In this document: in pieces, positions 8,493-16,725 of the stretch | How positions within the stretch are numbered: the stretch's first letter is position 1 | Layout of the letters: the number at the start of each line of letters is the position of its first letter | Position numbers and translations under genes: made by a program | Assembly: GCA_016794585.1 (NCBI GenBank) | Contig: JAEUJM010000040.1 | Coordinates: 62,001-126,000 of the forward strand | Length of the DNA stretch: 64,000 nt | From: Acidimicrobiales bacterium | GTDB lineage: Bacteria > Actinomycetota > Acidimicrobiia > Acidimicrobiales > DATDAH01 | Direction: 5' to 3' | The notes under the pieces: generated by a model | Told to the model about the DNA's origin: nothing | Database searches by the model: none | The model's input: the letters and a program-made list of their open reading frames with translations, nothing else

Positions 8493-9811
8493 CCCGTCTC
8501 GTCGAGCGGCGTGAGGGTGTGGGGCATGGCCCGGAGGTGTTCGCGGAGCCGCTGCCGGGTGAACAGGCCCATGGCCACGGCGGCCACGAGGGAGCCGCCC
8601 ACGATCCCGAGCTCGACCCGCAGGAACAGGTCGTTGCCGAGCGCCACGAAGGTGAGGAAGGCCACCACGCCGAGGAACCAGCCGAGGGCCACCCTGCGCT
8701 GCGACGAGAGGGCGATGAGCGACTGCCCGAGGGCCGTGGCCAGCATGATCGAGGCGCTGCCCGCGGCCAGCAGCGCCAGGTCGCGGCGGGTGAGGTCGAA
8801 TTCCGGGCCGAACAGCAGGCGGATCACCGGGGGGCCGATGAGGAACGCGACGAGGGTGCCGACGACACCGAGGGCGGCCACCGCGCCGAGCAGCCGACCG
8901 AGCCGGCCGCGGAACTCGCTGTACCGGCCGGCGCCGGCGAGGGCCGAGAGGTGGGGCAGGAGCGACGCCTGCACGGCCTGGTAGAGGAACAGGGGCACCC
9001 GGGCGATGGTGAGGCCGACGAGGAACACCCCGGCCTCGTGCTCCTGGGAGTCGTCGGCCAACACCTCCACGGCGAGGGTGCCGGCGTTGACGAGGAAGGC
9101 GGCACACACGGAGGCGGCCAGGAGCGAACCGAGCGCCGACGTGAGCTCGTCCCAGGGAGCGTCCGGGCCTTCGGAGGTCAGGTCCTTCTCCCCCGCCAAG
9201 GCCAGCCACACCGCCACGAAGGGGGCGGCGCCGAGGACCACGCCGTACGGACCGGCGACCTTCACCCCCACCAGGGCGAGCACGAGCGAGCCGGCGAAGC
9301 GCACGGTGTTCTCGGCCCCGAAGTAGACGGCGTAGCCCCGGAAGCGCCCGAGGCCGGCCAGTTCGCCCCGGATGAGGTGCGCGAGGGCGTACGCGGGCAG
9401 GGCGACGGCGAAGCCCAACAGGATGAGGACCTCGTCGCTGAACAGGTGCGACAGGAGCCAGACCGAGGCCGCCGCGGTGAGCACGAGCAACAGGGCCACG
9501 AGGGCCGCGCCGATGGTGCCCGCTTGGCGCACGAGCGTGCCCGTGCCGATGCCTCGCGCCCACCGGTTGGCCAGGCCCCGGGCGACCTCCTGCTCGAGGG
9601 GCAGGAAGAAGCCGGGCCCCACGATGTAGATGCTGGCCCACAGCACCCCGAGGGGGGCGAAGGCCTCGGCGCCCAGGACCCGGGCGGTCAGACCCAGGAA
9701 CACGAAGGCCATCACGCCGTTCACGACGAGGCCCACGCCCACCGTGGTGGTGCCCGACGGGAGGGGGTTCCGGGCGCGCAGGCGCGCGACGAGTGAGGGC
9801 GACGTGTTCAC
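8489..9811 (-). CDS. Polysaccharide flippase-like membrane protein (Wzx/MATE superfamily)
   Basis: A 440-residue integral membrane protein with about 12 predicted hydrophobic segments spread over the whole length. The architecture and the short G-L-x-x-x-L-G-A-E-x-F-A/G-P-L-G-V-L pattern after the first helix resemble lipid-linked oligosaccharide flippases of the MVF/Wzx type. Such proteins move undecaprenyl- or decaprenyl-linked glycans across the membrane. It starts at GTG 9811, with a TAnnnT box nine bases upstream. The neighbours (radical SAM enzyme, RmlD-like reductase, GT-C transferase) all sit on the same strand, fitting an envelope-glycan role. The substrate is unknown. Confidence 0.75.
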   Translation of the reverse strand: MNTSPSLVARLRARNPLPSGTTTVGVGLVVNGVMAFVFLGLTARVLGAEAFAPLGVLWASIYIVGPGFFLPLEQEVARGLANRWARGIGTGTLVRQAGTIGAALVALLLVLTAAASVWLLSHLFSDEVLILLGFAVALPAYALAHLIRGELAGLGRFRGYAVYFGAENTVRFAGSLVLALVGVKVAGPYGVVLGAAPFVAVWLALAGEKDLTSEGPDAPWDELTSALGSLLAASVCAAFLVNAGTLAVEVLADDSQEHEAGVFLVGLTIARVPLFLYQAVQASLLPHLSALAGAGRYSEFRGRLGRLLGAVAALGVVGTLVAFLIGPPVIRLLFGPEFDLTRRDLALLAAGSASIMLATALGQSLIALSSQRRVALGWFLGVVAFLTFVALGNDLFLRVELGIVGGSLVAAVAMGLFTRQRLREHLRAMPHTLTPLDETG

Positions 9812-9869
9812 GCGGGGACGACGTTAGCGGTCGACCGGCCCGCCTCCGAGGCCACCGGAGCGCCCCGGA

Positions 9870-11441
9870 TCAGGACGCGGCCGCGCGCTTGCGGTTGAAG
9901 GCCGTCCCCTTGCGGCGCACGATGGGCACGACCACTTCGGTGACGTCGGCATCGGGCTCGGTGTCGAGCGGCCGCCACTGGTCCTCGTAGCCGTAGCGCT
10001 CGGTCTCGCGCACCTTCGGCTTGCCGAACAGCATCAGCCAGAACTTGAAGGTGTAGTAGATGTTCCAGAAGATCTCGCCGTTGCGCACCATGAACACGGC
10101 GCGCCGCCAGAGGTACTTCGGGTTCTTGAGGTAGGCCTCACGGTAGAACTTCTGGAAGTAGTCGGTGATGGTCGACCACGGCAGCGTGGGGTGGTCGAAG
10201 ATGTTCTCGGCGTTGTTGTAGACGGTGTAGGCGTCCCAGTCGAAGGTCTTGATCTTTCCCTCGCGCTGGAGGTCACGGAACATCGGGGTGCCCGGGTAGG
10301 GCACGCACATGCCGCACTTCATGGTGTCGAGCCGGACGGTGCGGGCGTAGTCGATGGTGTCCTGCATCGACTCCTCGGTGTCGCCCGAGAGCCCGACCAT
10401 GAAGAAGCCGTTGGGCTCGAGGCCGGACTCGCGGGCCATCTCGACCGCGTCGATGCCCTTCTCGAGGCTGGCCCGGCCGCCCTTGCCGAAGGCCTTGAGG
10501 ACCTCCTCGTTGCCGCTCTCGAAGCCGAAGTAGACCCGGTAGCAGCCCGCCCGCTTCATGAGGGTGAAGAGCTCGGTGTTGGCGCTGTCGACGCGGATGC
10601 CGTTGTTGCAGGTCCAGCCCACCTTGATGTCGCGGCGGATGATCTCCTCGCACACCGCGGCGGCCCAGTCGTTGTCGGTGGTGAAGATGTCGTCCACCAG
10701 GGTGACCTCTCGGTACCCGAGGCTCTGCACGTACGCCATCTCCTCGGCGCACCGCTCGGGGGACTTCTTGCGGTAGCCGCGGCCCATGGTGTTCTTCGAG
10801 CCGCAGAAGTCGCAGGTGTAGATGCAGCCTCGGGAGAACTCGATGGTGGTGACCGGGCGCTGACGCACCACGAGGCGGGTGACCCGGGCGTTGGACTCGA
10901 GCGGATAGTCGGCCCACGCGGGCATGGGCAGCAGATCGAGGTCCTCGACGAGCGCGGAGCCGGGCGTGGAGGTGATCTCGTCGCCATGGCGGCACCAGAC
11001 CCCGGGGATGTCCTCGGCGCGCTTGCCGTCCAACAGGTCGGCGACGGTCCAGTCGGCCTCGCCGCTGGCGATGTGGTCGAGGGCCGACTCGCGCATCGTC
11101 TCGACGGGAAGCGCCGTGGGGTGGGCACCGCCGCCGATGGTGACGATGTCGGGGAAGCGGTCCTTCACCAGGAAGGAGATGTCGCGCATCTGGTTGGCGA
11201 GGGGTGTGGTGGCGGTGATGCCGACGACGTCGGGCTGCGCCCGCTCGATCTCCCTCGCCACCATCTCGGCGTCGTAGATGCGGTACGAGAGGTCGAGGAT
11301 CTCGAGCTCGTGGCCTCGGGCCTTCACCGCCCCGCCGAGCGCGGCGAGGTTGAGCACGGGGTACACGGGGAAGGCGAGCCCACCCTCGTTCGACCCGTAG
11401 GTACGGGCGTACGAGGGGTTGATCAGCATCGCCTTCGCCAT
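9870..11441 (-). CDS. B12-binding domain radical SAM protein
   Basis: A 523-residue enzyme. Residues 1-135 form the Rossmann-like cobalamin-binding region: an N-P-S-Y start, G-I-T-A-T-T-P near 74-80 and I-G-G-G-A-H-P at 102-108. The usual D-x-H-x-x-G cobalt ligand motif is not seen. The radical SAM core follows, with C206-x3-C210-x2-C213 binding the 4Fe-4S cluster. The C-terminal 80 residues hold aromatic stretches that may touch the membrane. This family includes methyltransferases and ring-forming enzymes acting on unreactive carbons; the substrate here is unknown. I chose ATG 11441 because the conserved A-M-L-I-N-P begins there; longer frames add only low-complexity sequence. Confidence 0.85.
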   Translation of the reverse strand: MAKAMLINPSYARTYGSNEGGLAFPVYPVLNLAALGGAVKARGHELEILDLSYRIYDAEMVAREIERAQPDVVGITATTPLANQMRDISFLVKDRFPDIVTIGGGAHPTALPVETMRESALDHIASGEADWTVADLLDGKRAEDIPGVWCRHGDEITSTPGSALVEDLDLLPMPAWADYPLESNARVTRLVVRQRPVTTIEFSRGCIYTCDFCGSKNTMGRGYRKKSPERCAEEMAYVQSLGYREVTLVDDIFTTDNDWAAAVCEEIIRRDIKVGWTCNNGIRVDSANTELFTLMKRAGCYRVYFGFESGNEEVLKAFGKGGRASLEKGIDAVEMARESGLEPNGFFMVGLSGDTEESMQDTIDYARTVRLDTMKCGMCVPYPGTPMFRDLQREGKIKTFDWDAYTVYNNAENIFDHPTLPWSTITDYFQKFYREAYLKNPKYLWRRAVFMVRNGEIFWNIYYTFKFWLMLFGKPKVRETERYGYEDQWRPLDTEPDADVTEVVVPIVRRKGTAFNRKRAAAS

Positions 11442-11537
11442 GGAGGCCGATGGTAGTCGTGATCGTTTCCCGGCCAACGGCCCGGGCCGCCCGCTTCCGG
11501 GCCCGACCACGGCACGGCGGGGGCCGACGACGGCGGC

Positions 11538-12413
11538 TCAGCGCAGGTAGCCGCCGTCCTCCATGAGGTCCTCGACGAGGCTGCGCACGGCGTCCCGCCA
11601 GTCGGGCAGGGCGGGGATGCCGTCGCGGCGGAGGCCGGCGTTGTCCAGCACCGAGTACGCCGGCCGGGTGGCGGCCCGGGGAGGATCGAGCTCCGCGGTG
11701 CTGATCGAGCCCATCCGGGCCGGGTCGTACCCGGCCGAGTCCAGCACGTGGCAGGCGAGCTCGTACCAGGACGCCTGACCCTGGTTGGTGACGTGGTACA
11801 CCCCGGGTCGGCGCTCGGACGAGAGGCGCACCAGCACCGGGGCGAGGTCCTCGGCCACGGTGGGGCTGCCGACCTGGTCGTTGACGAACGAGATGGCCTG
11901 GTCGGGGTTGGCCGCCAGGCGCAGCATCGTCTTGATGGTGTTGGCGCCCAACCGCCCGGCGAGCCAGGCGGTCCGGACGGCCGTGAAGCCCTGCTCGACC
12001 ACCGTCTCGCTGGCGAGCTTCGTCTCTCCGTAGACCGACAGCGGGCGGGCCGGGTCGCTCTCGACGTAGGGGACGTCGTGCTCACCGTCGAACACGTAGT
12101 CGCTCGAGATCGTCGTGAGGTGGGCGCCCACGTCGGTGCAGGCGTCGGCGAGCGTGTGCACCGCCGTGTCGTTGGTCGCCCAGGCCAGGTCGACATCGAC
12201 CTCGCACTGGTCGGCGTCGCGGATCGCCGCGAGGTTGAGGACCACCTGGGGGCGCAGGGACCTCACCGTCGCGAACACGAGGTCGCGGTCGCGGATGTCC
12301 ATCTCGTCGATGTCGAGCGCGGTGACGTCCCAACCCTCGGCCGCGAAGGCCGGGGCGCAGGCCTGGGCCAACTGTCCGGCACCGCCGGTGAGGAGCACCT
12401 TGGGTGCGCTCAC
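11538..12413 (-). CDS. RmlD-like NAD(P)-dependent sugar-nucleotide reductase (second copy)
   Basis: A 291-residue SDR protein of the RmlD family: G-G-A-G-Q-L (10-15), S-S-D-Y-V-F-D-G (103-110) and Y128-x3-K132. It also has the N-Q-G-Q-A-S-W-Y and D-P-P-R-A-A-T-R-P segments typical of the C-terminal substrate region. It is clearly diverged from the rfbD product at 1672-2511, so it may reduce a different 4-keto sugar nucleotide. The GTG at 12413 overlaps the stop of the upstream GT-C gene by 4 bases. That coupling suggests it supplies the sugar donor used by neighbouring transferases. Confidence 0.85.
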   Translation of the reverse strand: MSAPKVLLTGGAGQLAQACAPAFAAEGWDVTALDIDEMDIRDRDLVFATVRSLRPQVVLNLAAIRDADQCEVDVDLAWATNDTAVHTLADACTDVGAHLTTISSDYVFDGEHDVPYVESDPARPLSVYGETKLASETVVEQGFTAVRTAWLAGRLGANTIKTMLRLAANPDQAISFVNDQVGSPTVAEDLAPVLVRLSSERRPGVYHVTNQGQASWYELACHVLDSAGYDPARMGSISTAELDPPRAATRPAYSVLDNAGLRRDGIPALPDWRDAVRSLVEDLMEDGGYLR

Positions 12414-13768
12414 GCCATCGCCTCCTGTCGAGCGGCGACCGTCTCGGTGACCGCGTCCTGCGTCGGGCCGTCGAGGACGGTGCCGCGCACCGCCACCACG
12501 ACGGCGGCCGCGAACACCACCAGCAACGGCATGATCGGGTGGTGGTAGCGCGAGAGCGCGAGACCGCCCCACACCGCCATGAGCATGATCAGCGCGGTCA
12601 CCCAGAGCGGCAGTGCCCGTCGACAGGCCCGCAGCCACACCAGGCCGGCGGCGGCGAAGGCCAGTACGGACCAGTGCCAGGCGTTGGCGAGCGTCACGTA
12701 GATCCCCCGAACCCGTTCCTCGAAGAGCGGGCGACTGCCGAAGTCCTCGGCATCGCTGAGCGCCTCACGGTCGTCGCTCATCGTGTCATAGGTCTTCCAC
12801 AGCGTGAGTCGGACCTCGTCCACGGGGTGGCGCACGGCCCACGAGATGGCGTTCGAGGTGGTGGAGCGGTACCAGCGCGCCTCATCGGCGTTCCCCTCGT
12901 CGAAGGGCGACCCGGTGTAGCAGTAGCGCAGGCCCTCCGGCGTGTCGTCGAACAGGCCGGTGGCCCCGTCGTGGTGGCCGGTGCACAGGAAGGCGGCGTT
13001 GTTGGTGGAGATGGGCACGGCCACCCCGATCTGCACGGCGTTGCGGATGGTCCAGGGCGCCAGGACCACCACCATCCCCACGAAGGCCAGCGCGAAGGAG
13101 CGCACCGCGCCCTGCCAGGCCCCGGTGGTGGCCCGCAGCACCAGCGCGGGCGCGATGAGCAGGATGACCCCCGGGGTGCGCACCAGTGCGGCGAACCCGA
13201 TGACGAGGCCGAAGGCGACGAGCCAGCGCGCCGAGGCGTCCCGGCCCTTCCACACCAGGACCGTCGCCGCCAGCAGGAGCCCGGTGGTCAGGGTGGCGAA
13301 GAGCGTCTCCGACATCACCACCGACGTGTAGTAGATCTGGCCCGCGGCCACCGCCATGATCCACGCCGCGGGGTTCCGCGCCTTCGGCCCGATCCAGCGT
13401 TCGGCGAGGAGAGCGGTGAACACCACCGTGAGGGTCGCCAGCACCACGTTGGCCAGCGACGCGGCGAAGTTCACGCTGATCCAGCCGGTGTTGCGCGCCA
13501 GGAGCGACAGCGGCGCGAGGAACAGCGGGTAGCCGGGTGGCAGGAAGGCCGTGGGCTCACCGAACTGCTCGGGGGTCCCGAGCCCGGAGAACCGCTCGGC
13601 GTAGCTCAGGTACTGGGCGGGGTCCGAGAGGTCACTCGACACCGGGCCGGTGGCGAAGATCGCCCACGCCAGGCGCAGCCCGAAGGCCACCACCACGGCC
13701 ATGGCGAAGCTCCGGCTCCGGCGATCGTGCCACGTGCGAGCCGCCACGGCTCCGATGCGCTCGAGCAA
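12410..13768 (-). CDS. GT-C fold membrane glycosyltransferase (GT39/ArnT-like)
   Basis: A 452-residue protein with roughly ten transmembrane helices. The first extracytoplasmic loop contains D-x-x-D-P-A-Q-Y-L and P-P-G-Y-P-L-F motifs, as in polyprenyl-phosphate-sugar-dependent GT-C enzymes. A later external loop holds a Cys pair (C-T-G-H-H then Y-C-Y-T-G), also seen in the GT-C protein at 32118-33458. The start is TTG 13768: a TAACAT box lies 7 bases upstream, matching the leaderless pattern elsewhere here. An in-frame ATG at 13702 is the alternative. It likely transfers a sugar from a lipid-phosphate donor outside the membrane. Confidence 0.75.
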   Translation of the reverse strand: MLERIGAVAARTWHDRRSRSFAMAVVVAFGLRLAWAIFATGPVSSDLSDPAQYLSYAERFSGLGTPEQFGEPTAFLPPGYPLFLAPLSLLARNTGWISVNFAASLANVVLATLTVVFTALLAERWIGPKARNPAAWIMAVAAGQIYYTSVVMSETLFATLTTGLLLAATVLVWKGRDASARWLVAFGLVIGFAALVRTPGVILLIAPALVLRATTGAWQGAVRSFALAFVGMVVVLAPWTIRNAVQIGVAVPISTNNAAFLCTGHHDGATGLFDDTPEGLRYCYTGSPFDEGNADEARWYRSTTSNAISWAVRHPVDEVRLTLWKTYDTMSDDREALSDAEDFGSRPLFEERVRGIYVTLANAWHWSVLAFAAAGLVWLRACRRALPLWVTALIMLMAVWGGLALSRYHHPIMPLLVVFAAAVVVAVRGTVLDGPTQDAVTETVAARQEAMA

Positions 13769-13775
13769 GGAGGCG

Positions 13776-13781
13776 ATGTTA
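13776..13781 (-). promoter_or_regulatory. -10 box TAACAT for the GT-C gene
   Basis: TAACAT ends 7 bases before the TTG start at 13768, so the transcript would begin at or next to the start codon. It supports the TTG choice. No good -35 box is visible. Confidence 0.45.
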
Positions 13782-13798
13782 GTTGGTGGTGGACGACC

Positions 13799-14971
13799 TC
13801 AGGTCGCCGGGTGCGCGTGGGGCATGCAGAGGTCGTCGTACTCGGCGATCACGATGTCGTCGGGCGACAGCGAGCACGCCGGGCAGTTCGGGTCGCGGTT
13901 CACCTTGAACGTGCGGAACGACTGCTCCAGCGAGTCGTAGGCCAGCAGGCGGCCCGACAGGCTGTCGCCCAGGTCGAGGATCACCTTGATGGCCTCGAGC
14001 GCCTGGATCGAGCCGATGATGCCCGGCAGGACGCCGAGGACGCCGGCCTCGGCGCACGACGGCGCCAGGTCGGCCGGAGGCGGCTCGGGGATGAGGCAGC
14101 GGTAGCAGGGGCCGTCGTAGGGCTTGAACACGGTGGCCTGGCCCTCGAAGCGGAAGATCGAGCCGTGGACGACGACCGTGTCGGTCTTCAGCGCGGCGTC
14201 GTTGAGCAGGTACCGGCTGGGGAAGTTGTCGGCCCCGTCGACCACCACGTCGTACTGGCTGAGGATCTCGACCACGTTGTCGGCGTTGAGCCGGAGGTCG
14301 TGGGTGACGACGTTGACGTCCGGGTTGATGGCCGTGAGGGTCTTCTTGGCCGAATCGACCTTGCGGTCGCCGATGCGGTCCATGTTGTGGAGGATCTGGC
14401 GCTGGAGGTTGGACTCGTCGACGACGTCCATGTCCACGATGCCCAGCGTGCCGACGCCCGCGGCGGCGAGGTAGAGCGCGGCGGGCGAGCCGAGGCCGCC
14501 GGCACCGAGCAGCAGCACCTTCGCGTCGAGGAGCTTCAGCTGGCCCTCGATGCCGACCTCGGGGAGGAGCAGGTGACGCTGGTAGCGGTTGCGCTGCTCG
14601 GGCGTGAGGGTCTGCGGGGTGCTCCAGTCACGCCCCTCGTCCTTCCAGCGGTTGAAGCCGCCGGCGATCGACACCACGTCGGTGTAGCCGAGCTCCGCCA
14701 GGGTCTTGGCGGCGAACGCCGAGCGCACGCCGCCGGCGCACATCACGAGCAGCGGGGTGGCCCGGTCGGGCACGCGGCCCTCGATGTTGCTCTCGAGGTT
14801 GCCGCGGGGGATGTGCAGCGCGCCGGGCACCGCGCCCTGCTCGTACTCGTCGGGCTCGCGCACGTCGAGGAGCACGGCGCCGTCGGCGTGGCGGGCATCG
14901 TCCGCGGTGGCGGTGTCGACCTCGCGGATCTGTGCCTTGGTCTGGTTCAGCAGGTCACGGAAGGTGGCCAT
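13799..14971 (-). CDS. moeZ: Rhodanese-MoeB/ThiF adenylyltransferase and sulfurtransferase
   Basis: A 390-residue two-domain protein that activates the C-terminus of a ubiquitin-like sulfur carrier (MoaD/ThiS/CysO type) and donates sulfur. Residues about 25-120 are a rhodanese with active-site C78 in V-M-C-A-G-G-V-R-S. Residues about 128-380 are the MoeB/ThiF domain: G-A-G-G-L-G-S (156-162), D-G-A-D-N-F, C306 in P-S-C-A-E-A-G, and zinc pairs C289/C292 and C363/C366. In classical MoeZ the rhodanese is C-terminal, so the domain order here is reversed. A TAGCAT box at 15021-15026 would give a leader of about 43 bases. Confidence 0.9.
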   Translation of the reverse strand: MATFRDLLNQTKAQIREVDTATADDARHADGAVLLDVREPDEYEQGAVPGALHIPRGNLESNIEGRVPDRATPLLVMCAGGVRSAFAAKTLAELGYTDVVSIAGGFNRWKDEGRDWSTPQTLTPEQRNRYQRHLLLPEVGIEGQLKLLDAKVLLLGAGGLGSPAALYLAAAGVGTLGIVDMDVVDESNLQRQILHNMDRIGDRKVDSAKKTLTAINPDVNVVTHDLRLNADNVVEILSQYDVVVDGADNFPSRYLLNDAALKTDTVVVHGSIFRFEGQATVFKPYDGPCYRCLIPEPPPADLAPSCAEAGVLGVLPGIIGSIQALEAIKVILDLGDSLSGRLLAYDSLEQSFRTFKVNRDPNCPACSLSPDDIVIAEYDDLCMPHAHPAT

Positions 14972-15087
14972 GGGTCCCTCGGGTTCGGCGACGGTCGCCC
15001 GTTGGCGACGTGGGTTCGAAATGCTACCGATCCGGTCAACATTTCGACCAGCCCCGGCATTCCCCAGCCCGGGCCACCGCAGGGTGG

Positions 15088-15843
15088 TCAGTCGCGGGCC
15101 ACCAGCCGGGGCAGCACCTCGCTGATGGAGCCGGCGACGACGGCGTCGGCGAGGCCGTCGTAGGGGGTGGGCTCGGCGTTGAGGATGACCACCGCGGCCC
15201 CGGCCTGCTTGGCCGTGGGCACGAGGCGCGACACCGGCTGCACCGTGAGGCTGGTCCCGACGGCGAGCAGCACGTCGCAGGCCTCCGCCGCGGCGAAGGC
15301 CCGGTCGATGTCCTCGGCGACGAGGGACTGCCCGAACGAGATGGTCGCCGACTTCAAGATGCCGCCGCAGCTCCGACAGGCCGGGTCCTCCTCGCCGGCC
15401 CGCACCCGGTCGAGGGCGCGCTCCATCGGCGCGGACTCGCCGCAGGAGAGGCAGGAGACACGGCGCATGGTGCCGTGCACCTCGACCACGAGGGCCGGAT
15501 CGGACCCGGCGCGCTGGTGGAGCTCGTCGATGTTCTGGGTGACGAGCGTGTGCAACCGACCCTGGCGCTCGAGCTCGACCAGGGCGCGGTGGCCGTCGTT
15601 GGGCTCGGCGGCCCACGCCGGCGAGTCCAGGCGGTTGCGCCAGGCGGCCCGGCGCACCTCGGGGTCGCTGACGTAGTGGGAGAGGGTCGAGGCCTTCTCG
15701 GCGGCCGGGTCCTTGGTCCAGACGCCGTTCGGGCCCCGGAAGTCGGGGATGCCGCTGTCGGTGGAGATGCCGGCGCCGGTGAGGGCGACCACCTTCGACG
15801 CCGCCGCCAGCACCGCCCGGGCCTGCCGCTCTGCTTCGTCCAT
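15088..15843 (-). CDS. cobB: NAD-dependent protein deacylase (sirtuin)
   Basis: A 251-residue Sir2 enzyme that removes acyl groups from lysines, consuming NAD. Seen are G-A-G-I-S (23-27), D-F-R-G (34-37), T-Q-N-I-D (102-106), catalytic H123 and zinc cysteines C131, C134, C156 and C159. A late G-T-S-L-T-V-Q-P element completes the site. The ATG at 15843 has a TAGCCT box 6 bases upstream, suggesting a leaderless mRNA. The gene stands alone and diverges from the hypothetical gene at 15955. Confidence 0.93.
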   Translation of the reverse strand: MDEAERQARAVLAAASKVVALTGAGISTDSGIPDFRGPNGVWTKDPAAEKASTLSHYVSDPEVRRAAWRNRLDSPAWAAEPNDGHRALVELERQGRLHTLVTQNIDELHQRAGSDPALVVEVHGTMRRVSCLSCGESAPMERALDRVRAGEEDPACRSCGGILKSATISFGQSLVAEDIDRAFAAAEACDVLLAVGTSLTVQPVSRLVPTAKQAGAAVVILNAEPTPYDGLADAVVAGSISEVLPRLVARD

Positions 15844-15849
15844 CCCGAC

Positions 15850-15855
15850 AGGCTA
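15850..15855 (-). promoter_or_regulatory. -10 box TAGCCT for the sirtuin gene
   Basis: TAGCCT lies exactly 6 bases before the ATG at 15843, the spacing expected for leaderless transcription. Confidence 0.5.
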
Positions 15856-15954
15856 GTCCCCCACCAAGACAACATGGGGTTGACGGAAAGTTATTGAAAT
15901 GATCGACTGGCGCCGCTTCCTCCCTTCCCGGCCCTTCTCCCCTGGACGACCGAC

Positions 15955-16722
15955 ATGACCTCTCAGCCCACCAGCGCCTCCGCCGCGACCGCGGCTCCCA
16001 CACCCCTGCACCCGGCCCCTCCGCCGGGAGCCGCCCCCCGCCCACCTGCCGCCCCCCGCCCACCCGCCGGCCCCGAGCCCGGGGCGCTGCCGGCGGCCCG
16101 CCTGCTCGTGCGACCCTGGCTCGACCCGGTGGTCGACCAGGTCGGCCACGACCCCCGCTCGGCCTACGTCGAGCAGTTCTGGCTGGCCACCCTCGGGCCC
16201 AGCACCACGTGGCTGCTGCGCCGCCTGGTGGCCGGGCTCGACGACGCCCCCGACGGCTTCGAGCTCGATCTCGCCACCACGGCCCGCTCCCTCGGCCTCG
16301 GCGCCCGATCCGGCCCCAACTCGCCGTTCCTGCGCGCCCTCGAGCGCAGCCGACAGTTCAGCCTCACCCGCGACGTCGGCAACGGCGTGCTCGCCGTGCG
16401 CCGCCGCCTCCCCCCACTCAGCCGCCACCAGGTCGCCCGCCTCCCCCAGCCCCTCCGAGAGGCCCACGAGGCGTGGCTCGCGAGCGCCCTCGCCGGTCCG
16501 ACCACCGACGACCAGCGCCGCCGGGCCCGCCGCCTCGCCCTCTCACTGTTCGAGCTGGGCGAGGACCGCGAAGGCGCCGAACGCCAACTCCACCACTGGC
16601 GCTTCCACCCCGCCGTGGCCCACGACGCCGTCAACTGGGCCTGGGACCGCCACCGCATCGCCGCCGCCGCGGCCCGCCACCAGCACGAGACCCTCGGCTT
16701 CGATCCGCCCGGCGCCGCCTGA
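15955..16722 (+). CDS. Conserved-looking hypothetical protein with a Pro/Ala-rich N-terminus
   Basis: A 255-residue protein I do not recognise. The first 45 residues are low-complexity Ala/Pro. The remainder is mostly helical and Arg-rich, with W-L-L-R-R-L and a region around residues 100-135 that could form a winged-helix or helix-turn-helix, but no signature is certain. It has no signal peptide or membrane segment, so it is probably cytoplasmic, perhaps DNA-binding. Upstream, 15880-15905 is unusually AT-rich and contains TTGACG at 15880-15885, a possible -35 box. It converges with the PhyH gene, with 3 bases between stops. Confidence 0.6.
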   Translation: MTSQPTSASAATAAPTPLHPAPPPGAAPRPPAAPRPPAGPEPGALPAARLLVRPWLDPVVDQVGHDPRSAYVEQFWLATLGPSTTWLLRRLVAGLDDAPDGFELDLATTARSLGLGARSGPNSPFLRALERSRQFSLTRDVGNGVLAVRRRLPPLSRHQVARLPQPLREAHEAWLASALAGPTTDDQRRRARRLALSLFELGEDREGAERQLHHWRFHPAVAHDAVNWAWDRHRIAAAAARHQHETLGFDPPGAA

Positions 16723-16725
16723 GCG

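Noticed and set aside
14976-15060. Inverted sequence around GGTCAACATTTCGACC as an operator of the MoeB gene
   Set aside because: The symmetry is imperfect and short, and no second site was found; not worth a feature.
12404-15163. Plus-strand frame of over 900 codons across the GT-C and MoeB genes
   Set aside because: No domain or motif; it is antisense to two well-supported genes.
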